Source: Hyparrhenia diplandra
Taxonomy: Eukaryota; Streptophyta; Magnoliopsida; Poales; Poaceae
Direction: 5' to 3'
Assembly: GCA_015847255.1 (NCBI GenBank)
Contig: JADLZK010008766.1
Span: forward strand, 1-64,000
DNA: 64,000 nt
The notes below the pieces were generated by a model. That model was not told the origin of the DNA. It saw nothing but the letters and a program-made list of their open reading frames with translations, and searched no databases. Position numbers and translations under genes: made by a program. Positions 57,401 through 64,000 of this stretch are shown piece after piece (position 1 is the stretch's first letter; each line of letters opens with the position of its first letter).

Positions 57401-59009
57401 GTGATCACATAGCACATGGAATCGATGCAATAAAAGAAAAGAAAGCACAACAACAAGACATAATTGATACAAAAGTAGCACCTGAAGAAAGTCATATAGG
57501 TCATTGCTGACACCAGTTTCATCATGACGAGTATCACGATCATCAGAGCTATAGCTAAAGCCAGTTCCAGTGGGCTGATCAACAAATATGATGTTTGAGA
57601 TCTGCAGACAGAGGAGGTCAAGTCAACCTATAGCAATGAAATTGACATGATCTATGTAATTCAACATAAGGTGGGAGCTTCGCAGCATTAAGACTTTGTA
57701 CAACGATATACTGAAGTCAGTACAATCTCTTTCCGGAAATTGGGAAACAGCTCTCTAAATAGTTATAAGCTGCAGTACTATATTTTTTGTTTTTGAAAGA
57801 TAAGCTGCAGTACTATAGCAAGCATAGTTGCTGCTAATTGTAACTAACTAAAACCATGGAGGTATTGGAAGTTGGTCGATTAAGGGGCCCAATAAGTAGA
57901 TAAAAACAGCAAACATGGTGAGCTGGTTATACTAGTTTACCTAAAGTTAGTAAAGATAGATAGTAGTACTAACAAACCTGCCAATTCTGGTTTATGGACA
58001 AGAAAAGGTTTTCTTCCACAAATGCTAGCAGGTGTAACATAAGCTTCGAAAGTGACCTTATTTTCACTAACGGCTTAACTTGACTATTGCTACTCTAGTC
58101 AACATAGGTTGAAGTAGTGAAGGTTTGTCATTTTCTTAAAATTGGCTGCAAGCAAAACTGGAATGTTCAGTCTGAGACCTGTTATTGATTTCCCCTGACG
58201 AGACAGGGGATGATAACAAAGGAGGTAGGATTACCGTGTCCCAACCGAATTTGTTCCAAACAAGCGACATGTTGTTGGCGATGGTGAAGGGCCCGTTCTC
58301 GTAGAAGACGGCCAACTCGCTGCTGCAGCCGGGCCCTCCGGTGAGCCAGATCACGACGGGGTCCTCCTTCTTGCCCCTCGATTCGAAGAAGAAGTAGAAC
58401 ATCCTGCAGCAATCCAGACACACAAAACGCGTTCAATTCATTGTCACAAAATCGCCCCTATTTTTTTAAAAAAAACATCAAGCACAGGCAACGCGACGCG
58501 ACGCGACGGCAAAAATCACGCCTTTTTTTTTTTTCTCGGTTTCTCCCAAGGCTCTGTGCGGCCGTTACAAACGATGGAAGCTCTAGTTTGTCTCATTCAC
58601 AGGACCAACCAAAACCAAAGATCTAAGCTTTACTGCGCCCAATCAATCACCGGTGGCCGGCCGGCTCGCTGCTAACTCACCTGGCGTCGTGGGTGTGCGG
58701 CAGGCGGAAGTAACCGGCGTGGTGTCCGAGGTCCCCGACCCCATCAGGGACGCCAGGCAGCCTGACGCGGCGCTCCAGGAGCTCCCCAGGCGCCACACTG
58801 GGCCCGTCGCCGCCGCCGGCCGCGCCTGGCCCCGCCTCCTTCTCCTTGGGCAGGAGGTTGAGCGCGCGGATGAGCCGCTCCGCCTGCGCCGCCGGGAACG
58901 TGGCGTCGCGGGGTAGCCGGAGACCGCCTTCGCCGGCCGCCGCGACGGTGACGGCGACGGCGGCGAGGCAGAGGAGAACCGGGAGGCGACGGGAGGTTGC
59001 CATTGACAT
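54414..59009 (-). CDS. Serine carboxypeptidase (S10 family), secreted
   Basis: Nine exons: 59009-58681, 58403-58235, 57601-57482, 56845-56702, 56615-56465, 56221-56133, 56048-55790, 55035-54902, 54542-54414; 507 residues. An N-terminal signal peptide (VLLCLAAVAVTVAAAGEGG) is followed by an S10 peptidase with all three catalytic residues: Ser in GESYAGHYIP, Asp in LIYAGEYDLICNW, His in HNAGHMVPMDQP. Also present are the substrate-carboxylate motif WLTGGPGCSS and DQPTGTGFSYSS. It should act in the vacuole or outside the cell, removing C-terminal residues; it belongs with the carboxypeptidase III-like group (GESYAGHY, not an acyltransferase-type change). All splice phases fit with no correction. 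The start at 59009 (MSMATSRR) leads straight into the signal peptide; ATG 59003 is an alternative. A 43-bp tandem duplication lies in the last intron. Confidence 0.95.
54748..54833. repeat. Perfect 43-bp tandem duplication in an intron
   Basis: Two identical adjacent copies of a 43-bp unit beginning GCCTACGTTTAGTG and ending CCAGCATGAAA lie in the last intron of the carboxypeptidase gene. No difference between the copies was seen. Confidence 0.95.
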
Positions 59010-59081
59010 CGTGGGTGGGGAGGGTGGATGGATGGGTGAGTGGGGATTTTGGGATTGGAAGTGGCAGTGGTTTCTCCTCCG

Positions 59082-59089
59082 ATTTTATA
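59082..59089 (-). promoter_or_regulatory. TATA box of the carboxypeptidase gene
   Basis: TATAAAAT on the coding strand lies about 75 bp upstream of the start codon at 59009, which would leave a short leader. Confidence 0.55.
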
Positions 59090-59683
59090 GCCCGCGTTGA
59101 ATTGCGTTTGAAACGGATTAGCGCGGCTTGTTCGTCTCGTCTGGTTTGTTTATTGGAGGGTGGTTCCAGAAATATATTCAGGATGTCTTGTGAGGAGGAG
59201 TGAACTAGACTTTGCTTGCAAGCAGAGACCAAAGGAGATTCCTTTTATTTGTGGTGGCCTTGCCTTGTGACTTGTGACACCTACTACGAAGAACAAAAAG
59301 GAAGAATTGGGATAGAAACAGTGGATTCTGCATAAATTATGAAATCATTAGAAGAGTTAATAAGGGCTTTCCTATTGCATGCTTTTTACTTGTAGCGTCA
59401 AATGTCATGTAGGCTCGGATAAAAAAAGTAGGTGCTCTATTCTTGTCATAGTGGCTTGCAGAGGCTAAGGTGGTCCATACTGAAAAAGAAAAGGGCAAGG
59501 AAATAAAGGTGTGACATGATGAAAGGAAAAAGTTTATGTGCAAGTCACGAACAATAATTTTTTACATTGTGTAAATAATAGCCTGGATATTTCATCATCT
59601 ATGTAGATTACTTTATTTGTAGTAGAACTACTACTATCACTTGTAGCCTCCATTGACCTTGCCCTAACTAGTAATAATGTACA
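59090..59683. other. Upstream region of the carboxypeptidase gene
   Basis: No gene is supported. This should contain the upstream promoter of the minus-strand carboxypeptidase gene. No repeat family was recognised. Confidence 0.4.
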
Positions 59684-59712
59684 CTAGTGAATGGCGCGCG
59701 CCCATGCGCGCG
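59684..59712 (-). mobile_element. Helitron-like 3' terminus
   Basis: Read on the minus strand: a 7-bp GC hairpin (CGCGCGC, loop ATGG, GCGCGCG), then 11 nt ending in CTAG, followed by T. This is the arrangement of plant Helitron 3' ends (hairpin about 10-12 nt before CTRR, insertion between A and T). The element body would extend to higher coordinates, towards or past the end of the window. A 5' end of the TCTCTACTA type was not found in 59.7-64 kb, so the length is unknown and the call rests on this end alone. Confidence 0.5.
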
Positions 59713-62700
59713 AGGATAGGCCGAATGTAAATAATAGGCAATACATGGAAGTAGTACGTGCTTAGATAGGATCTTCTTACAGAGATACAGTACACACAGT
59801 AAACGTCCAGACTTTGAACTAAATAAGATACAGATCAATGCATGCACTACCACGGCTATTTAGACTGTTCGGATAGGACGGGAGGAAAAGCCTGAAGAAG
59901 CCATCCGGATGTCAAAAGGCAAGGTGTAATGAGGGACATCTGAAGCAGCACCTAGGCACCTGTAGAATAGAAACATTTAAAGCAAGTAAGCAAAGAGATC
60001 CAGAAGAAGCATTGAGGAACTTGGAAAGCAGGACCATGCAATTGAAATGAATGAGGGACGTGTGCAATTCAAATGAATGAGAAACGTGATAGAAGCTAAG
60101 ACCACCGTTCGGCCGGGCCGCCCCGGCCGGGCCGATCTTTGTGAGAGAAAGTACCGCCGGGCAAGGTGGCCGGCCGGGCCGATGTTGTGAGAGAAAATAT
60201 CGGCCGACCGGCCGGGCCGATAAGCCGTTTTAACAGGGCCTAAGATTGCCGGGGCTGAACTTTTTTTTTTATTGAAGATACTAAATCTGGTAACTATAAG
60301 CTCCATAGATGTGTTTTTTTTTTAATTATACCTAAGGATGCCTTTTTCTTATAAGACAGAATGTAAGATTGTTGACGGCAATGCAGTTACATTTCTTTTT
60401 ATATGGGCACCATCATTCAGATTGGTAGTGAAAGGACACACCTTAGGGTTTAGTTCGATGGCAAACTGTGTGTGTATAGCCCTGCCGGATGTGGCCTGTT
60501 GTGATGGTGCCATCGTTGGGGCGCACATCGGTCATGATAACCGAGTTTGCAAAGTGCTGTTCTATCATGTATGTATCGTCGTTGGTTTTTATGATTGCTA
60601 AGGCTTGAGGTGTACGTGGAGCCTAGAGAAGCAAATGGCGGTTACATGGTGTCATGGAATGGACATAACGGTAAATAAGGTCAGATTTTAAATATTGAAA
60701 TAGCGAAGTTTGGCTTGTGGTCGTTATCATTATCATTGATCGGAAAGATTGACACTTATATATTTGGCAAACGATGGCTGAATATGCATTTATCAGTTCA
60801 AAATAAACAATAGCAGAACAACGAAATCCAATCATTACTGCATAGAAATAGTAAAGCATGGATGTGCAGATGCCTTATTTTATTTTCTCTTTCATGGAAT
60901 CTCTGAAGTGTCAGAGCATGCCATTTTGTAGTTAGAGAGTCTGAAACTGTAGTGTGGGGAAGAATCATATGAGAGCTTTTAACCTGAAGCATTAAAAAAT
61001 CTAGTCTGGAAACTAAATGTGGATAGCATTGATATAAACACAGGTCGAAATAACTGAACAAGCTAATCATAGACTCTTGTTGAGCAGGGACATACCATTT
61101 CCTCCGAAGGTGTGTGCGGATCTGCTGAGTCCAGAGGGTTGAGATAATCAAGTGATCATCCGCCAACACTCGCCGGGCGACATGCATGCACTACGACCCT
61201 AGCAACAAGCCACCCGCCATGCCACAGAGAAGTCATAAAGATATCCTTGTCAAGAGAAAACATAACAAGGAATTAGTGCATATAACTGACAGGACAGGAA
61301 CCTTGTCTGCATACTAAGAACATAGAGAAGTAGGTAGGATGACGCCATATGTTAAGTGTATGCCTTGGCGCAAACAATTTTCTCGAACACAAGAACCAAA
61401 AGATGGCCCGAGGAATGCAACTACATTAGAAGCAGCTGCAGCCTACCTGGTAGGATTGCTGCAGGGTGGCTTTCCCGAGCACGTAAAGCTTAGCAAGTAT
61501 ATAAATTAGTTTCCAAATAGTGATATCCTGGGACTGGTGCTGGCCGAAACTCCATCCGTGGGACTGTAGGGAAAACTAATAAGTACACCAAACCAATGAT
61601 CCTATCCAAAAAGTAGGGAACATGGCACATCTTTAAAATAGAGAGGACATTACCACTCCTATTTGCATCCTTGATAAGCTGCTCTCTATGTCCTTGCCCA
61701 AGAGCCTTTCACATATGTCTGCTTTTCCCATTGCCTATTTATTTCTCGCAAAATAAAAGTCGACTATGGTTATGATATATGTTCGTATCAAAACAGTAAT
61801 AAATACTACCATTCTTTGGTGCCTCCAAAGTACACAAAATAGAATAGGTTCAGTGGGATGAAAAACAGAAAACGACCAATTCACCATTGCCTTAACTATC
61901 ATGGAACAGGTAAAAAGAGATGGCAAAAATAGAATCAATGTTGTCCATGATCAATGACTCAACTATGAACACAGTCAAAGGATTACTTTTAGACTATCTA
62001 GATTAAGATATTATGAAGCCACAAAAAATAATCCATGAGTAATTTGCCAAGACATATGGAAAAAAAAATATATGTTTGGTCTTAAGCACCTAAATTGATA
62101 TGGATCGGTGTTATGAAAACAAAAATCAGTGAGATCAAAACTACAACAAATTTGAGAAAGCTTTATACCACACATAAGATGGAGGCAATTAGTAAAACCA
62201 AGCATCATTACCTCATGATTAACTAAAGAAGATAAACCAAGGCCAGCTATTTGATTCAACAAAAGCGGGATGGCTGCAGGAAGCAAGGTGCTGGGAGAGG
62301 TGAACCTATGATTCTGCAAAACAAACAAAGTGAAATGCATTCCTGTGGCATTGAGCCATTGCTGTATCAAAGAACACATTAATTTGTTAGCAGAAAAATC
62401 CATTGCTAGCACAGGCTGACAAAGGTGGCACCTAGGCAACAATTAGGAGCATGTAAATATATATACATTCTGAAGCTAAGTGCACGAGCAAAAATGGATT
62501 TTTAGTACTACCAAGGTAATTGATATGGGCACTGTAGAACCCAAAGTACATTAAAATAAGACTTGGTTAACTGTTAACTACCATCTAGGACTGGGAAGAG
62601 CACATTTTTTTCCTGTTAACTGCCATATATAGGCAACCACAGTAGTTTAAATTGTGGAATGATGGCCCACGATCACTGCATGAATCATTAGACATCTACA

Positions 62701-64000
62701 TTGTGTATTCATCATAGCAGCGCCTCATTCCCTCAAATTAATCTAGCAGCAATAGCATAGTGTACACATCATTGGACATGACCCAATTCATGAGCACCAC
62801 AATGCACAAAGGAAAGCAAAACCACTGACATGGTGATGTGTGCCGATATACGTCACAATATCATGAGCAGTGTACTAAGAAATCATACAAATATCATTGA
62901 CATGGTCATGTCCTCAGTTATTAAGAAATCATCACTTGGCCTCAGACCGATACTCCTTTGTTATTCCTTCCCTAGATAAGAGTCATCGGTGGCACTGGCT
63001 TTCTAAAGCCCAAAACAACGACAAAACCAAGACAAAAGCATCCATGGAAGCACGCAAGCCATCCACCCTTAGCCATCAACCCAGCTAGGCTAAAGGAGTT
63101 GCTTAGAGGTGGATGTTTCACATGTTTTTATGACACTCCCAAGAAACACCGAATAACAGAACCAACTCCGGTGCCCCCTCCTCTCAAACTGAAGTCATCA
63201 TGGACCGTGCACTCAAGCTCAACAGATTACGCCAAACTGATCCTCACAACCAAACATACCTTGAGAAGATTCTAAATCCACAGTAGCCATAGAATCATGT
63301 GACACATGCAGCCCAAGCCATCAACCCAGTCAAGCAAGGAGTTGCTTAGGCATGTATGTATTGCATGACTCAATAATCTGCCACATCCATACATTTAAAT
63401 AAAAGTAATATTGTGTGTGGAGAAAAGCGTGCAACCGAGCATCGATCCGGTCGTGGAGGCCATGGATCGACCCAGGGAAGGTCGGCGAGCGAAGGAGAGG
63501 AGGAGCGAGGAGAGAGGCTGCCTTCACACGGGGTTTGTTGATCCATGGCCTTCACCATTAGTTTTGTTGGTCAACAACTTTAAGCGGGACATGAGATAAG
63601 ATCGATACGAAGCAAATGCGAGGTAAAAAATTATAGGATTTCATACTTTTGTACATGGAACAATTAATAGGACTAAATTGAAACAGAGAGGTTATAACCA
63701 TGAAGCAAGTATCAGATGCTCCGCCTCACAGAAGGATAATTCCTTTGTTCTCTTTATAGAATGTTGAACACAACATGCATTTTTTTTTAGTATGCAAATA
63801 CCTAAAACTACACTGAAAAGAATCTAAAAACATGCATTCTACCTTATGTAATTGAAAGTATAGTTAACCTGAGACCACATTTGTTTCGAAAAAAAAAACT
63901 TGAGGCCACATGTAACTGTAGGGCACCCTTAATTAATTTTTCCATTCTACAGCACCAAAGTTCATTTAATTTGGATTTTCAATTACCAGTGATGAATAAA
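59713..64000. other. No recognised gene; possible minus-strand transcribed locus
   Basis: Apart from the minisatellite nothing is firmly recognised in 4.3 kb. A CT-rich, moderately GC-rich patch at 63420-63560, read on the minus strand, resembles the leader of a grass gene (ATG at 63558 followed by a short serine- and proline-rich frame). Short open stretches near 61080-61190 and 62210-62440 could be exons of a minus-strand non-coding or unknown gene. It could equally be Helitron interior with captured fragments. T and A runs are frequent. Confidence 0.3.
60106..60228. repeat. GC-rich minisatellite
   Basis: Two full and one partial copy of a unit of about 45-50 bp made of GGCCGGGCCGAT followed by a TTGTGAGAGAAA block and a CCGCCGGG or CGGCCG block. 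Copies differ at several positions. The GGCCGGGCC cores are themselves near-palindromic. Just before it, CAATTGAAATGAATGAG and CAATTCAAATGAATGAG are also repeated (about 60039 and 60064). Confidence 0.75.

Noticed and set aside
1..64000. CRISPR arrays, bacterial operons or phage-like systems
   Set aside because: All recognisable genes are plant nuclear genes with introns; the short repeats seen are microsatellites, MITEs or tandem duplications without array structure.

Overview
The window is nuclear DNA of a grass, most likely the rice tribe (Oryza or a close relative). Evidence: plant-type multi-exon genes with GT-AG introns, a GC-rich single-exon high-affinity nitrate transporter typical of monocots, and many Stowaway- and Tourist-type MITEs of the kind that fill rice intergenic DNA. 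From memory, an NRT2 pair and the BRM ATPase gene lie close together near the end of the short arm of rice chromosome 2, so synteny with that region is probable. Several proteins look like close orthologues of the Oryza sativa ones rather than identical copies. I could not run an alignment to name the species.

Layout. 436-8747 (minus): a very long NT-C2 plus coiled-coil protein gene. 9728-10276 (plus): a doubtful small gene. 11196-12789 (minus): NRT2-type nitrate transporter. 12.9-16.7 kb: repeat-poor spacer. 16864-26574 (minus): the complete 14-exon BRAHMA (BRM) SWI/SNF ATPase gene. 26.6-33.1 kb: MITEs, local duplications, a U2 snRNA fragment and an AT-rich hairpin. 33126-38887 (plus): 16-exon Sas10/Utp3 ribosome-biogenesis gene. 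39.3-50.3 kb: a relic landscape holding a caffeoyl-CoA O-methyltransferase pseudogene, an ankyrin-repeat relic and two LINE remnants, bracketed by a 1.6-1.9 kb direct duplication. 50905-52324 (minus): WAT1-type (EamA) transporter. 54414-59009 (minus): nine-exon serine carboxypeptidase. 59.7-64 kb: a Helitron-like 3' terminus, a GC-rich minisatellite and otherwise unrecognised DNA.

The genes do not form a pathway; this is ordinary eukaryotic gene order. The most striking property is that four conserved genes (coiled-coil, NRT2, BRM, Sas10) carry numerous 1-2 base indels, many in homopolymers, while the WAT1 and carboxypeptidase genes are clean. Exon-phase bookkeeping agrees with each inferred indel. 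The pattern looks more like residual assembly error than four parallel pseudogenisations, but that needs reads to settle.

The best evolutionary signal is the 40.8-42.4 / 48.4-50.3 kb duplication. Three MITEs sit in the second copy and the first copy keeps the three matching unfilled sites, which orders the events. I did not find a convincing undescribed molecular system.
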